A stretch of 34,588 nucleotides of DNA from Sutterella sp. UBA4713 (GTDB lineage Bacteria > Pseudomonadota > Gammaproteobacteria > Burkholderiales > Burkholderiaceae_F), in assembly GCA_002404465.1 (NCBI GenBank), contig DHJT01000039.1:1-34588 (forward strand). Reading direction: 5' to 3'. Shown piece by piece: positions 1 through 9,070 of this stretch. A program made the position numbers and the translations under genes. A model generated the notes under the pieces. It had not been told where the DNA came from. It was given only the letters and a program-made list of their open reading frames with translations, and ran no database searches. Position 1 is the stretch's first letter, and the number at the start of each line of letters is the position of its first letter.

Positions 1-116
1 AGGTCTTATAACACATGTGCAACGAAGAAAAAACCCCGAAAAGCCTTGTGCTAACTAGGTTTGTTAAGTTTTGTGCTGTCAAAGATAAAGCAAGATCAGC
101 AATTCGACAAAAAGAC

Positions 117-1160
117 TTAATCGGAGCTGAAAAGATCTTTCGGTAAGCCGGCGGTAGCGGGATCGGTCAGACCGAAATGGCGATAGGCAGTTCCCGTTGC
201 GATGCGCCCGCGTTGTGTACGCTGGATTAGCCCGTTTTGGATCAGATAGGGCTCGATAACGTCTTCAAGCGTTTCCCGATCTTCGCCTAGGGCACTGGCC
301 AGATTGTCAATTCCGACGGGACCGCCTGCGAATTTTTCCAAGATGATACGCAGGAATTTCCGGTCGACCGAGTCAAGTCCGATTTTATCTACGTCAAGCA
401 TTTTTAATGCGGCATCGGCAATTTCGCGAGAAACCAAGCCGTTCCCCTTAACTTGCGCAAAATCGCGAACGCGGCGTAACAGACGATTGGCAATCCGCGG
501 TGTTCCGCGAGAACGGTGGGCGATTTCCAAGGCGCCTTGCTCATCGATCTTGACATTTAAAAGTCCGGCCGAACGCTTAACGATATGAACGAGTTCTTCC
601 GTGGAATAAAACTGTAATTGACTGACAATTCCGAAACGTGCACGCAGAGGATTGGTAAGCGCACCTGCCCGTGTTGTGGCTCCGACAAGGGTAAAGGGCG
701 GCAAATCAAGTTTAATGGATCGTGCGGCAGGCCCCTCGCCAATCATGATATCAATCTGATAATCCTCGAGGGCCGGGTAAAGAATCTCTTCGACGACCGG
801 ACTTAAACGGTGAATTTCGTCAATGAAAAGGACGTCGTTTTTTTCTAAATTTGTCAGAATGGCCGCCAAGTCTCCGGGGCGTTCTAAAACCGGTCCGGAG
901 GTCTGGCGCAGATTGACGCCCATTTCGTTGGCAATAATGTGGGCAAGGGTTGTTTTCCCAAGGCCCGGCGGACCGAAAATCAAGAGGTGATCTAACGGCT
1001 CGTGGCGCTGTTTGGCTGCTGTAATGAAGATGGAAAGTTGCTCTTTGATGGCGCTTTGGCCGACGTAGTCGGCAAGTTTGAGCGGACGCAGTGCCCGATC
1101 GATTGTTTCTTCTCTCGGACTTCCCGCTTCACCTGCGACAATGCGTTCGACGTTTTCCAT
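117..1160 (-). CDS. ruvB: Holliday junction branch migration ATPase RuvB
   Basis: RuvB is the hexameric AAA+ motor that RuvA loads onto Holliday junctions to drive branch migration during recombinational repair. The 347-residue product has the normal family length. Walker A (GPPGLGKTT) is at residues 63-71, Walker B (LFIDEIHR) at about 111-118, and a C-terminal winged-helix region lies at about 275-335. It is the last gene of the minus-strand run nadK-recN-ruvC-ruvA-ruvB and starts 29 bases after the ruvA stop. The 116 bases beyond its stop contain no convincing hairpin plus T-run, so the transcript may continue past the window edge. Identification is secure. Confidence 0.98.
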   Translation of the reverse strand: MENVERIVAGEAGSPREETIDRALRPLKLADYVGQSAIKEQLSIFITAAKQRHEPLDHLLIFGPPGLGKTTLAHIIANEMGVNLRQTSGPVLERPGDLAAILTNLEKNDVLFIDEIHRLSPVVEEILYPALEDYQIDIMIGEGPAARSIKLDLPPFTLVGATTRAGALTNPLRARFGIVSQLQFYSTEELVHIVKRSAGLLNVKIDEQGALEIAHRSRGTPRIANRLLRRVRDFAQVKGNGLVSREIADAALKMLDVDKIGLDSVDRKFLRIILEKFAGGPVGIDNLASALGEDRETLEDVIEPYLIQNGLIQRTQRGRIATGTAYRHFGLTDPATAGLPKDLFSSD

Positions 1161-1189
1161 TGAATCCTCGTCGTATTCTTTCTCAGTGG

Positions 1190-1768
1190 TTATTTGGACA
1201 GGGCCTTGAGTGCTTCGCGAATACCGTCATTGACAGTGATGTCTGTAGCAAGGTCTTTGACGGCTTGCCGGGCCTCGCGTTCGGAGTATCCTAAGGAAAT
1301 CAGTGCACTGACGATGTCGGCTTTGGCGCTACCCGCAGGCATCTGTGTGTCCGAAGGTCCGATGACGGTGTCGATTTTTCCCTTGAGTTCCAAAACGATG
1401 CGTTCGGCGGTTTTCTTCCCGACGCCGGGGATCCGTGTTAAAAGGCCGGGTTCGGCCTGTGAGACAGCCTGCGCGAGAATCGAGGCGGAAATTCCCGAGA
1501 GTATGGAAAGAGCAATCTTCGGTCCGATTCCGGAAATGCGAATTAAAAGACGAAAAAGAGAACGCTCGGCTTTTGTGGCAAACCCGAAAAGAAGTTCGGC
1601 ATCTTCGCGCACCACAAAATGGGTGTAGAGAAAGACTTCGGCTCCGATATCCGGTAGGTTGTAAAGCGTGGACATCGGAACGTCGATTTCATAACCGATC
1701 CCGCAGGTTTCGACTAAGATCTGCGGCGGATTTTTTTCGAGTAATCGACCTCTGATACTTCCGATCAT
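1190..1768 (-). CDS. ruvA: Holliday junction DNA helicase subunit RuvA
   Basis: RuvA binds the four-way junction and recruits RuvB. The protein is 192 residues, near the usual 190-205. It begins with the typical MIGSIRG strand of the N-terminal OB fold. Two helix-hairpin-helix motifs follow, around residues 77-92 (ISGIGPK) and 112-128 (IPGVGKKTAERIV), and a C-terminal RuvB-binding helical domain completes it. It sits 6 bases downstream of the ruvC stop, so the genes are almost certainly co-transcribed and probably translationally coupled. Confidence 0.98.
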   Translation of the reverse strand: MIGSIRGRLLEKNPPQILVETCGIGYEIDVPMSTLYNLPDIGAEVFLYTHFVVREDAELLFGFATKAERSLFRLLIRISGIGPKIALSILSGISASILAQAVSQAEPGLLTRIPGVGKKTAERIVLELKGKIDTVIGPSDTQMPAGSAKADIVSALISLGYSEREARQAVKDLATDITVNDGIREALKALSK

Positions 1769-1774
1769 AATGCA

Positions 1775-2353
1775 TTAATTCCGAGATTGAATGAATCGTT
1801 CCCACGCACTCCGACTTGATGTTCTCAGACGTCCGGCAGCCGCATTAACAGAGCCTTCTTTTCCCAGAGCACGCATTTGCCGAGAGTGGGCGCAGGTCAG
1901 CGCACAGGCCAGAGCATCGGCTGCATCGGGCTGTAATTGATCTTGAAGCGCGAGCAGGCGAGAAACCATCATTTGAACCTGAAGTTTACTCGCCCTGCCT
2001 GTTCCGACAATGGAATTTTTAATGTTTGTGGCACTAAATTCTTCGACCGTAAGACCTCGGCTCGCAAGGCTTGCCAGAGCCGCGCCTCGAGCCTGCCCTA
2101 AAAGAAGCGTGGTCTTCGGATTTGTGTTCAAAAAAATGATTTCGGCAGCAGCTAACGTCGGGAGTGTTTCGGAAACGATGCGCGATAGCTGCTCATGAAT
2201 AAAACCTAAACGTGCGGAAAGGATCCCCTTGGGAACATGAATGCATCCGGCCGTGACAAAAGTGACGGTGTTGCCGAGAACATCAATGACACCGAAGCCG
2301 GTGTGATTTAAGCCCGGATCAATTCCGAGAATACGAAGGGGCGTCTTGTCCAT
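1775..2353 (-). CDS. ruvC: Holliday junction resolvase RuvC
   Basis: RuvC is the endonuclease that nicks Holliday junctions symmetrically after RuvAB migration. The four acidic catalytic positions can be placed by alignment with the E. coli protein: Asp12 in GIDPG, Glu71 in AEIIF (thirteen residues before LGQARG), and Asp143 and Asp146 in PDAADAL. Length is 192 residues, slightly longer than the E. coli protein because of a C-terminal tail. Only 4 bases separate it from the recN stop upstream, so it belongs to the same minus-strand operon. Confidence 0.97.
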   Translation of the reverse strand: MDKTPLRILGIDPGLNHTGFGVIDVLGNTVTFVTAGCIHVPKGILSARLGFIHEQLSRIVSETLPTLAAAEIIFLNTNPKTTLLLGQARGAALASLASRGLTVEEFSATNIKNSIVGTGRASKLQVQMMVSRLLALQDQLQPDAADALACALTCAHSRQMRALGKEGSVNAAAGRLRTSSRSAWERFIQSRN

Positions 2354-2357
2354 GGTC

Positions 2358-4022
2358 TTAGATGCCCGGCAAGGAAACGTTCATCCCGAGCATTTCGCGA
2401 GCAGCTTGGCGTGTGGCAGGCGTGATTGTCCGGCCTCCGAGCATACGGGCAATCTCATCGATGCGTTCGTCCGGATTTAACACGGTCAATGCGCTCGTTG
2501 TCCTGCCGTGTGTCGTGTGTTTGCTAACCTGCCACTGCGTGTCGGCGCAGGAGGCCACTTGTGCTAAGTGTGTGACGCAAAGAACCTGACGAGATTGCGC
2601 TAATTTCCGCAACATGTGTCCGACAACTTCGGCGACGGCGCCGCCGATTCCGCTGTCGATTTCATCAAATATGAGAGTATCCACCGGCGTTAAAGTTGCC
2701 GTGATGACGGCTACGGCAAGCGAGATACGCGAAAGTTCGCCTCCGGAGGCTACTTTGCTTAATGATCGCGGTGTGGAACCGGCATGACCGGCCACTTTAA
2801 ACTCGCATTTTTCCAATCCTCCCGACCAAGCTTCGCATGGCACAAGGTCAGCCGCGAAGGATCCTCCCTGCATGGCAAGGTGTTGCATTTTCTCTGTTAC
2901 ACGGGCACTTAATCGCCGAGCGGCCTCTTGCCGCTTTTTCGAAAGAATCAGAGCTTTTTCTCGAAAAGCGCTCTGTGCCTCTTGTTCGGCTTTTGTTAGG
3001 GCTTGGGCATCAAAACTTGCTTGAATGTGTTGCAGGCGTTCCTGCGTTTCTTTCCGGAAATCAAAGAGTTCTTCCGGAGCGCGGTGAAGCTTTTTAGAAA
3101 GGCGCCAATAGGCGTTTATCCTGTCGTCTAGGGAGGTTAGACGTTCCTCATCGAGGTTGCAGTGCTCTAAGTGGTGAACGGTATCGCGCGTGACATCTGC
3201 GATAACGGAGGTTGCCTCTTCTAAGGTTTGAGCGTATCGGGCGTAGACGCTGTCAAAGCGGCCGGCGTGCTCCAGATGCTTTTGTGCGGCATTTAGGAGC
3301 GAGACGGCATTTTCTTGATCATCGGTTAAACAACCGGCGGCAGCCTTAATGCTTTGGACAATGTCAGCGGCATTGGAAAGCAAGGCGTGTTCGCGACTGA
3401 TGTCTTCCCATTCGCCTTTCTGCGGATTCAGTTCTTCAAGGATTTCGTTTGTCCATGCGAGACGCTCGGCTTGTGCCTGCAGTATTTCTTTATCCTGTTT
3501 CGCTTTCTCTAAAAGTTTGCGGCATGTTTGCCAGGAATCCCACAGCAACCGAACCGTCCGTACCAAATCGGTGCAGCCGGCAAATCCGTCAACCAAATTT
3601 AATTGAAATGCCGGTTTTAAAAGCGACTGACTTGCGTGTTGTCCGTGAATATCTAGGAGCGTTTCCCCGAGTTCGCGTAGCTGAGAGGCTGTCACCGATG
3701 AACCGTTAACCCAGCCGTGCGATTTTCCTTTGGTATCGACCGTACGCCGAACAAGAACGCATTCGTCGAAATTGATTTGCGCGTTTTCCAGCCAGATAGC
3801 GGTACGTGCGTCTGCCGTAAATTCGGCAGAGACTTCGGCCCGGGTAGATCCCTCTCGAATCAGCGACAGATCGCTTCGGGCCCCGAGGACAAATTGCAGG
3901 GCATCAATGAGAATCGATTTTCCGGCTCCGGTTTCCCCGGTCAGACACGTCAAACCGTGCGAGGCTTCTACGGACAGGTTCTCGACGATAACAAAGTCTT
4001 TTAGATTCAAAAGCGTGAGCAT
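2358..4022 (-). CDS. recN: DNA repair protein RecN
   Basis: RecN is an SMC-like ATPase that acts early in double-strand break repair. The 554-residue protein has an N-terminal Walker A (GETGAGKS, residues 29-36), a long central charged coiled-coil region, an ABC signature (SGGELSRI) and a Walker B (IFDEIDSGIGG) near the C-terminus, in the expected order. It follows nadK by 23 bases and precedes ruvC by 4. The nadK-recN linkage is common in Proteobacteria. Linkage directly to ruvCAB makes this a compact repair operon. I see no LexA-type box upstream of nadK. Confidence 0.97.
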   Translation of the reverse strand: MLTLLNLKDFVIVENLSVEASHGLTCLTGETGAGKSILIDALQFVLGARSDLSLIREGSTRAEVSAEFTADARTAIWLENAQINFDECVLVRRTVDTKGKSHGWVNGSSVTASQLRELGETLLDIHGQHASQSLLKPAFQLNLVDGFAGCTDLVRTVRLLWDSWQTCRKLLEKAKQDKEILQAQAERLAWTNEILEELNPQKGEWEDISREHALLSNAADIVQSIKAAAGCLTDDQENAVSLLNAAQKHLEHAGRFDSVYARYAQTLEEATSVIADVTRDTVHHLEHCNLDEERLTSLDDRINAYWRLSKKLHRAPEELFDFRKETQERLQHIQASFDAQALTKAEQEAQSAFREKALILSKKRQEAARRLSARVTEKMQHLAMQGGSFAADLVPCEAWSGGLEKCEFKVAGHAGSTPRSLSKVASGGELSRISLAVAVITATLTPVDTLIFDEIDSGIGGAVAEVVGHMLRKLAQSRQVLCVTHLAQVASCADTQWQVSKHTTHGRTTSALTVLNPDERIDEIARMLGGRTITPATRQAAREMLGMNVSLPGI

Positions 4023-4045
4023 GGCCGGGTGTAATCGATAGAGGA

Positions 4046-4954
4046 TTAGATTTTCTCATGAACGGGAAAATCGTTATACGGCAATAAACTCCAGTTTAGC
4101 TTTCTGTGCCACATGTCGTACTGGTTGAACCCTTGCGGATGGAGCATGACAAAGTGTGAATCGGCGGCAGTCCCGATTTCGAGGATATCGCCGACAAGTA
4201 CATCGAAAAAGACTTGTGCATCGAAACTGGCTACGGCACTGCGCGTTTCGGTGACATCAATGCGAATGACGGAGGACCGAGGGACGAGAATGGGGCGGTT
4301 CGAGAGCGTGTGCGGAGCAATCGGCACCAAGAGTAAGGCACCCAAGGCCGGGTGCATAATCGGACCGCCGGCACTCATAGCGTAAGCCGTGGAACCTGTG
4401 GCCGTACTGATGATAATGCCATCGGCGCGCTGAATGGAAAGTAAAGTATTATCAACGTAAACCGAATACTCAACCATGCCGAGTGCCCGTCCGTGACATA
4501 GCCCGATATCGTTTGTTGCGTACGAAGAAAAAACGGGTTTGCCTTGCCGGTATAAAGTTCCTCGAAGCATCGGTCGCTTGTCGTAGCAGTACTTGCCGGC
4601 AAGAATGGGCGGAAGCTCTTCGTTGATTCTGTTAACGGGAATGTCCGTAATAAATCCGAGTCTTCCGGCGTTTACGCCGATAATCGGTGTGTCGGTTTTT
4701 GCAAAAGCACGCGCGGCCCCGAGCATGGTGCCGTCGCCGCCGATCGTGATGACGGCATCGGCTTTTTGGACCATTTCCTGAACGGGGGTCGGCGTATACC
4801 CGCAATCGGGGCCCAGATCGCGGACGCTGTTGGCATCAAGTAACGCTGTTGCCCCACTGGCCAGAACCAGGGACAAAACGTTACGAACATGTTCGGTTAA
4901 AACTTCAACGGGTTTGCTGATAATTGCGATACAAGAAAAATGGTTTTCTGTCAC
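4046..4954 (-). CDS. nadK: NAD kinase, GTG start
   Basis: NadK phosphorylates NAD+ to NADP+ using ATP. The kinase motif GGDGT is at residues 72-76 from the chosen start, and the conserved GSTAY substrate-binding motif follows in the middle of the protein. I place the start at the GTG at 4954, not the in-frame ATG at 4978. The GTG has an AGAGG ribosome binding site 7-8 bases upstream. The resulting N-terminus (M-TENHFSCIAII) aligns with the E. coli start MNNHFKCIGIV, whereas the ATG has no recognisable Shine-Dalgarno sequence. The product is 302 residues. It is the first gene of the nadK-recN-ruvCAB run. Confidence 0.95.
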   Translation of the reverse strand: MTENHFSCIAIISKPVEVLTEHVRNVLSLVLASGATALLDANSVRDLGPDCGYTPTPVQEMVQKADAVITIGGDGTMLGAARAFAKTDTPIIGVNAGRLGFITDIPVNRINEELPPILAGKYCYDKRPMLRGTLYRQGKPVFSSYATNDIGLCHGRALGMVEYSVYVDNTLLSIQRADGIIISTATGSTAYAMSAGGPIMHPALGALLLVPIAPHTLSNRPILVPRSSVIRIDVTETRSAVASFDAQVFFDVLVGDILEIGTAADSHFVMLHPQGFNQYDMWHRKLNWSLLPYNDFPVHEKI

Positions 4955-4997
4955 AGTAATGCCTCTGGTTTCCGCCATGAATTGTGTAAGTGCCCGA

Positions 4998-5003
4998 ATT
5001 ATC
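4998..5003 (-). promoter_or_regulatory. extended -10 element for the nadK operon
   Basis: Read on the minus strand, the element is GATAAT preceded by TGC, an extended -10 arrangement. It lies about 44 bases upstream of the preferred GTG start. No good -35 is visible at 16-18 bases, consistent with an extended -10 promoter. Prediction from sequence only. Confidence 0.4.
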
Positions 5004-5108
5004 GCAGTTTCGCCTCTAAAATATTAAATGCAATAAACGGGAAAGACGAAGGAAACTGTGCAACATGGGTTGCGCAGCTGCTGCCTCCCCGCTATTCGGA
5101 GAATACAA

Positions 5109-5591
5109 ATGCGTATGTGTCAGATTCGCTTTGCCGAACGCAAGGATATCCCTGTCATTTTGGGTTTTATCCGTAAGTTGGCGGAATACGAGAAATTGGA
5201 AAATGAGGTTGTGGCAACTGAAAGCCTTCTTGAAACGTGGCTTTTTGAGAAAAAGAAGGCGGAGGTTCTTTTGGCTCTTGAGGGAACGCAACCTGTCGGC
5301 TATGCATTGTTTTTCCATAATTTTTCGACATTTCTCGGCAGGGCGGGTATTTACTTGGAAGATCTTTTCGTGTTGCCGGAAAAGCGCGGTAAGGGTTATG
5401 GAAAGGCCCTTTTGACATATCTGGCGCGTCTGACGGTTGAGCGTGGGTGCGGTCGCTTGGAATGGTCATGCTTGGACTGGAATAAATCGAGTATGGATTT
5501 TTACCTGGCGCTCGGTGCCAAACGCATGACGGGCTGGACGACCCTTCGCCTGACGGGAGACGACTTAAATCGCGCGGCCCGGGGAGAGTGA
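5109..5591 (+). CDS. GNAT family N-acetyltransferase
   Basis: This is a 160-residue acetyl-CoA-dependent N-acetyltransferase of the GNAT fold. The acetyl-CoA pyrophosphate loop is at residues 93-98 (R-G-K-G-Y-G), preceded by the typical LEDLFVLP strand. A C-terminal WNKSSMDFY-LGA segment resembles the spermidine/diamine acetyltransferase subgroup. The substrate cannot be read from sequence. The ATG at 5109 was chosen because a GGAG site lies 7 bases upstream; a second ATG two codons later is possible. It is divergent from nadK and convergent with the reductase gene downstream. Confidence 0.85.
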   Translation: MRMCQIRFAERKDIPVILGFIRKLAEYEKLENEVVATESLLETWLFEKKKAEVLLALEGTQPVGYALFFHNFSTFLGRAGIYLEDLFVLPEKRGKGYGKALLTYLARLTVERGCGRLEWSCLDWNKSSMDFYLALGAKRMTGWTTLRLTGDDLNRAARGE

Positions 5592-5597
5592 AAAGAA

Positions 5598-5622
5598 GGG
5601 ATTTCGGATAGTCCGAAATCCC
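5598..5622. terminator. terminator between the GNAT and reductase genes
   Basis: A perfect 11-bp inverted repeat (GGGATTTCGGA / TCCGAAATCCC) with a 3-base loop sits between two convergent genes. On the minus strand it is followed by CTTCTTTTC, so it mainly terminates the reductase gene. The stem alone may also slow plus-strand transcription. Confidence 0.75.
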
Positions 5623-5630
5623 TCGGGAAC

Positions 5631-6713
5631 TTAATCGTCAAAGCTCGGAGTCGGGACGCCGAGCACCTTGTGTAGCTTCGGACTTGTCGTTGTGTACTGT
5701 AGATAGGTCTTTTTCTCCGGGAAAACATAGCGGCTTGCGCCGAAGGCGGCAAGTGCGCATTCGTGAAAGCCCGAGAGGATCAGTTTTTTCTTGCCCGGAT
5801 AAATGTTGCAGTCACCGACGGCAAAGATTCCGGGAACGGAAGTTTCGAACTTTTCCGTATCCACGACGATTTGCTTGCGGTCAAGCTCTAAACCCCAGTC
5901 GGCAATCGGACCGAGTTTGGGTTGTAAACCGAAGAAAACGAGGAGATGATCGAGCGGCATGCGACGCGTGACACCGTCTCCGCCCGTAACGCGTATTTGT
6001 GTCATCTGTCCGTCGGCCTCTTCAAAGCCCGTGACTTGACCGACCTCGAACTGCATTTCCCAGTTCTCGCACAACTCTTTCATCTTGGCAACGGAGGCGT
6101 CGGCTGCACGAAAACCGTCGCGACGGTGAATTAACACGACACTTTCTGCCTTTCCGACCAGATTAAGCGTCCAATCCAAAGCCGAGTCGCCGCCGCCGCA
6201 AATAACGATGTTCTTTCCGGTGAAAATCTCCGGATCTCGGACTCGGTAATGCAGTTGCGTTCCTTCGAACTTTTCAATTCCCGAAACGCGCAAAGGTCGC
6301 GGCTGGAAAGATCCGACCCCCGAGGCAATGATGACTGCTTTGCAAAGAAAGCGCGTTCCTTTATTGGTTTTGACATCAAAACGACCGTCCGAGCGCTTTG
6401 CGACGTCCGTGACTTCTTCTCCCAAATGGAAAACCGGCTTGAACGGGTGAATCTGCTTGAGTAGGTTTTCCGTCAGTTCATAACTGGAATACACGGGAAC
6501 GGCCGGGATATCGTAAATCGGCTTTGTCGGATACAGCTCCATGCATTGACCGCCCACTGTTTTTAGCGAGTCCACAACGTGAGCTTTAATCTCAAGAAGT
6601 CCGAGCTCGAAAACCTGAAATAATCCGACAGGACCGGCCCCGACAATGACGGCATCGGTTTCGATGACATCCTCCGTACTCGGAGCAATTGTTAAATAAT
6701 CTTCAATAGCCAT
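5631..6713 (-). CDS. thioredoxin-reductase-like ferredoxin-NADP+ reductase
   Basis: This is a 360-residue FAD/NAD(P)H oxidoreductase. The FAD dinucleotide motif (GAGPVG) is at residues 25-30 and the NADPH motif (GGGDSA) at 173-178. GGQCMELYP and VFVPG-like C-terminal FAD contacts (GIFAVGDCN) are present. The redox-active CxxC of true thioredoxin reductases is absent, which places it with TrxR-like ferredoxin/flavodoxin-NADP+ reductases. It probably shuttles electrons between NADPH and ferredoxin or flavodoxin in the cytoplasm. It lies 98 bases downstream of the M48 protease gene on the same strand. The ribosome binding site is weak. Confidence 0.9.
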   Translation of the reverse strand: MAIEDYLTIAPSTEDVIETDAVIVGAGPVGLFQVFELGLLEIKAHVVDSLKTVGGQCMELYPTKPIYDIPAVPVYSSYELTENLLKQIHPFKPVFHLGEEVTDVAKRSDGRFDVKTNKGTRFLCKAVIIASGVGSFQPRPLRVSGIEKFEGTQLHYRVRDPEIFTGKNIVICGGGDSALDWTLNLVGKAESVVLIHRRDGFRAADASVAKMKELCENWEMQFEVGQVTGFEEADGQMTQIRVTGGDGVTRRMPLDHLLVFFGLQPKLGPIADWGLELDRKQIVVDTEKFETSVPGIFAVGDCNIYPGKKKLILSGFHECALAAFGASRYVFPEKKTYLQYTTTSPKLHKVLGVPTPSFDD

Positions 6714-6811
6714 TGCAGCAATCCATCATAAAAACGGGCGCAATTTTCGCACAATACGCAGGGAATTCCCAACAAAAACAGCAGGACAGGCGTTATTCAG
6801 GGTTCGTCGCC

Positions 6812-8299
6812 TTAGTTCGAATCCTTAAGTTGCGTACGTAGTGCCCGTAACTTGGCGTCAATCTCGCTCATTGTGTAAAAGTCTCCGTCGGCAGTTTTTT
6901 GGGCGTTATCGAATTGATAAAGCGCAGCTTTTAAATTGCCTAGGAGTAAGTACATGTCGCCGGTTGCAGCATATGCGCGTGACTTTTGTCCGAGAGCCTC
7001 GTAACTACGTGCCAGGAGACTGAAATAGTCGGGATTGTGTTTGTCAAGTGCTTTTTGACGACGCAAAAACCGAGGAACTTCGGCATTGTGACCGGCTTGT
7101 AACAACAAGTCGGCGTATGTTGCTGCCATCATGGCCGAGTAAGGGTAACTGTCGGCCGTTTTCTTCGCAAGCGCAAGGGCGGCGTCTTTTTCTTGCGAAG
7201 ATTTAGCCTGGCTAAAAGCAATTTGTGCCAAGTTCTTGTCAATATAAATTGAGTGAGCAAAAGTTAGTTTTGCAGCTTTTCGTGCATGCTCAAGTGCCTC
7301 GTCGGGTTTCCCGAGGCGCTCTAAGGCAACGGAAAGTCCGTAGTGTGCGGCGGTAGCCTCGTCCCCCGAAGCCGTTTTAAGAATTCTTCGAAATTGATTG
7401 GCCGCGGTCAGATAGCCGTCGTAACGCGTTTCTTGCAAAACGCGTAATCTGGCGCGAATGAGTTGAAAGTCAAGACTGTCTTTGTGTTTATGTTCGGCCA
7501 TCGCGCGCGTGCGATTTTGCATGTCGCTCAGGCGCTCTGCGGTAAGCGGATGTGTTGACAGATAGGCCGTTGAAGCCGATTCATAGTAGCGATTGTTTTG
7601 CTGGAGCTTGGAAAAGAAACTTTCCATGCCTTTCGGGTCAAATCCTGCCGCCGCGAGGTTGGCAAGACCCACACGGTCGGCTTCACGTTCGGCATCGCGC
7701 GAATAGGACAGCTGTTTTTGAATCATCGCTGCTTGCGTGCCCATCGCGATGGCGGCAGCTGCATTGCCCCCGGAATTTCCGCCGGTACGGGCAGCTAAAA
7801 TCGCCAGAAGAATTGATCCGATTGTCATCGCCAGAGAGCCGCGGCTGTTTTCAATCATGCGGGCGATGTGCCGTTGCGTGACGTGGCCGATTTCGTGCCC
7901 GATGACGCCGGCAAGCTCACTTTCATTTTCCGCGGCGACAATCAGCCCCGTGTGAACGGCAATAAAGCCGCCGGGAAGCGCAAAGGCGTTTAAGGACTTA
8001 TCGCGAATCGGAAAGAAAAAGAAATCGTACGGTTGTGTTTTGCCGGCGGCAACGAGTCTGTATCCGAGTCGATTTAAATAGTCGAGTGTTTCCGCATCGG
8101 CAAGGTATGCATCATCGGCCCGGATGTGTTGCATGATTTCTTCGCCGTAGCGACGCTCCTCGGTGAGCGTTAAGTCCGCCCCGGCCACCGTTCCCAGGCT
8201 CGGAAGGTTCATCTCGGGGTTTTCTGCGGCAAAAACAGGGCCTCCTGCCAAGGCCAAGGAAACACTAGCCGTCAGTGAGATAAGGTATTTAGCAAGCAT
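6812..8299 (-). CDS. bepA: periplasmic M48 metalloprotease with TPR repeats (BepA-type)
   Basis: This BepA/YfgC-like protease/chaperone is expected to monitor outer-membrane protein assembly from the periplasm. It has an N-terminal signal peptide (hydrophobic stretch ending in VFA-AEN near residue 25). The zinc motif HEIGH is at residues 135-139 and the third-ligand motif E-x-x-x-D at 204-208. A long helical C-terminal half (about residues 280-490) reads as TPR repeats. The ATG at 8299 has no clear Shine-Dalgarno sequence. An in-frame ATG at 8335 with a G-rich upstream stretch would lengthen the signal peptide by 12 residues. Longer upstream frames would run into azlC on the other strand and are unlikely. 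Confidence 0.88.
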   Translation of the reverse strand: MLAKYLISLTASVSLALAGGPVFAAENPEMNLPSLGTVAGADLTLTEERRYGEEIMQHIRADDAYLADAETLDYLNRLGYRLVAAGKTQPYDFFFFPIRDKSLNAFALPGGFIAVHTGLIVAAENESELAGVIGHEIGHVTQRHIARMIENSRGSLAMTIGSILLAILAARTGGNSGGNAAAAIAMGTQAAMIQKQLSYSRDAEREADRVGLANLAAAGFDPKGMESFFSKLQQNNRYYESASTAYLSTHPLTAERLSDMQNRTRAMAEHKHKDSLDFQLIRARLRVLQETRYDGYLTAANQFRRILKTASGDEATAAHYGLSVALERLGKPDEALEHARKAAKLTFAHSIYIDKNLAQIAFSQAKSSQEKDAALALAKKTADSYPYSAMMAATYADLLLQAGHNAEVPRFLRRQKALDKHNPDYFSLLARSYEALGQKSRAYAATGDMYLLLGNLKAALYQFDNAQKTADGDFYTMSEIDAKLRALRTQLKDSN

Positions 8300-8357
8300 A
8301 GGATAGGAGCAAAACGGTCCGTTTTTTCGTATCATACAGCCCCGTTTTCCCGAAAGG

Positions 8358-9068
8358 GTGTTTCGTAACATTGTGAAATCAAAGTTTCTTTTAAGGGCTC
8401 GAGGTGTTTTCAAGCAGGCCTTAATCGATTCGGTCCCTGTCATGGCCGGATATGTTCCCATCGGGGCTGCGTTCGGTTTCTTAGCCGTGCAGTCCGGACT
8501 TCCTTCGTGGTTTGTCGTAGCCTCCTCGGTGCTTGTGTATGCCGGAGCTTCGCAATTTGCCATGATCCCGATGATTGTGGCGGGTTTGCCGGTGTTTTCG
8601 ATTGCGTTTGCAACGTTCGTCATTAATTTGCGGCACGTGTTCTATTCGGTTGCACTTTTAGATCGCTTGCAGGCAACCGGTCCGATCCGTTGGTATTGTG
8701 CGTTTTCTCTGACAGATGAAACGTTTTCTTTGGTGGCGGCGTTCCCCAAAGAGACACCGATTGTTCGCATTGCGGCTCTGAGTTTTATCAATCAATTTTG
8801 GTGGGTTCTGGGAACGGTAATCGGGGTCCTTGCCGGATCGGCTGTGCAATTTTCTCTTTCAGGGCTAGATTTTGTCCTGTGTGCCCTTTTTGCCATGCTC
8901 GCCACCGAGCAGTGGCGATCGCGCAAAACAAGTCTCCCTTTGTGGTGTGCTCTTGTCTTTTACCCGCTTGCTCGGATGGCTGCGCCTTCCGAATCGCTCT
9001 TAATCGCCATTGCACTTTGCTCTGCGGCGGCCGTTTTCTGGGGAAAAACGCAAAAAAAAGAGAGTTGA
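8358..9068 (+). CDS. azlC: branched-chain amino acid exporter large subunit AzlC
   Basis: This is the membrane subunit of an AzlC/AzlD (LIV-E type) exporter for branched-chain amino acids and analogues. The roughly 236-residue protein is rich in hydrophobic segments. It carries the family signature VPIGAAFGFLA near residues 30-42 and a conserved INLRHVFYS segment around residue 90. The start is uncertain: GTG at 8358 gives the full frame, while GTG at 8373 has AAGGG about 12 bases upstream. It is divergent from the M48 gene, with about 60 bases for both promoters. azlD follows 2 bases after its stop. Confidence 0.92.
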   Translation: MFRNIVKSKFLLRARGVFKQALIDSVPVMAGYVPIGAAFGFLAVQSGLPSWFVVASSVLVYAGASQFAMIPMIVAGLPVFSIAFATFVINLRHVFYSVALLDRLQATGPIRWYCAFSLTDETFSLVAAFPKETPIVRIAALSFINQFWWVLGTVIGVLAGSAVQFSLSGLDFVLCALFAMLATEQWRSRKTSLPLWCALVFYPLARMAAPSESLLIAIALCSAAAVFWGKTQKKES

Positions 9069-9070
9069 CC

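Noticed and set aside
1..116. Searched for a terminator after ruvB
   Set aside because: Only a CACATGTG palindrome and a weak CTAAC/GTTA pairing are present, with no stem plus T-run on the minus strand.
6763..6772. GGGAATTCCC palindrome upstream of the reductase gene
   Set aside because: Ten bases only, no second copy nearby and no clear promoter around it; kept only as a note.
8300..8623. Longer N-terminal reading of the M48 protease up to 8623
   Set aside because: It overlaps azlC on the opposite strand by more than 250 bases and would bury the signal peptide.
8798..9070. Longer reading of azlD inside azlC
   Set aside because: The extra part is the shifted frame of azlC and has no AzlD-like sequence; the GTG at 9071 gives the family length.
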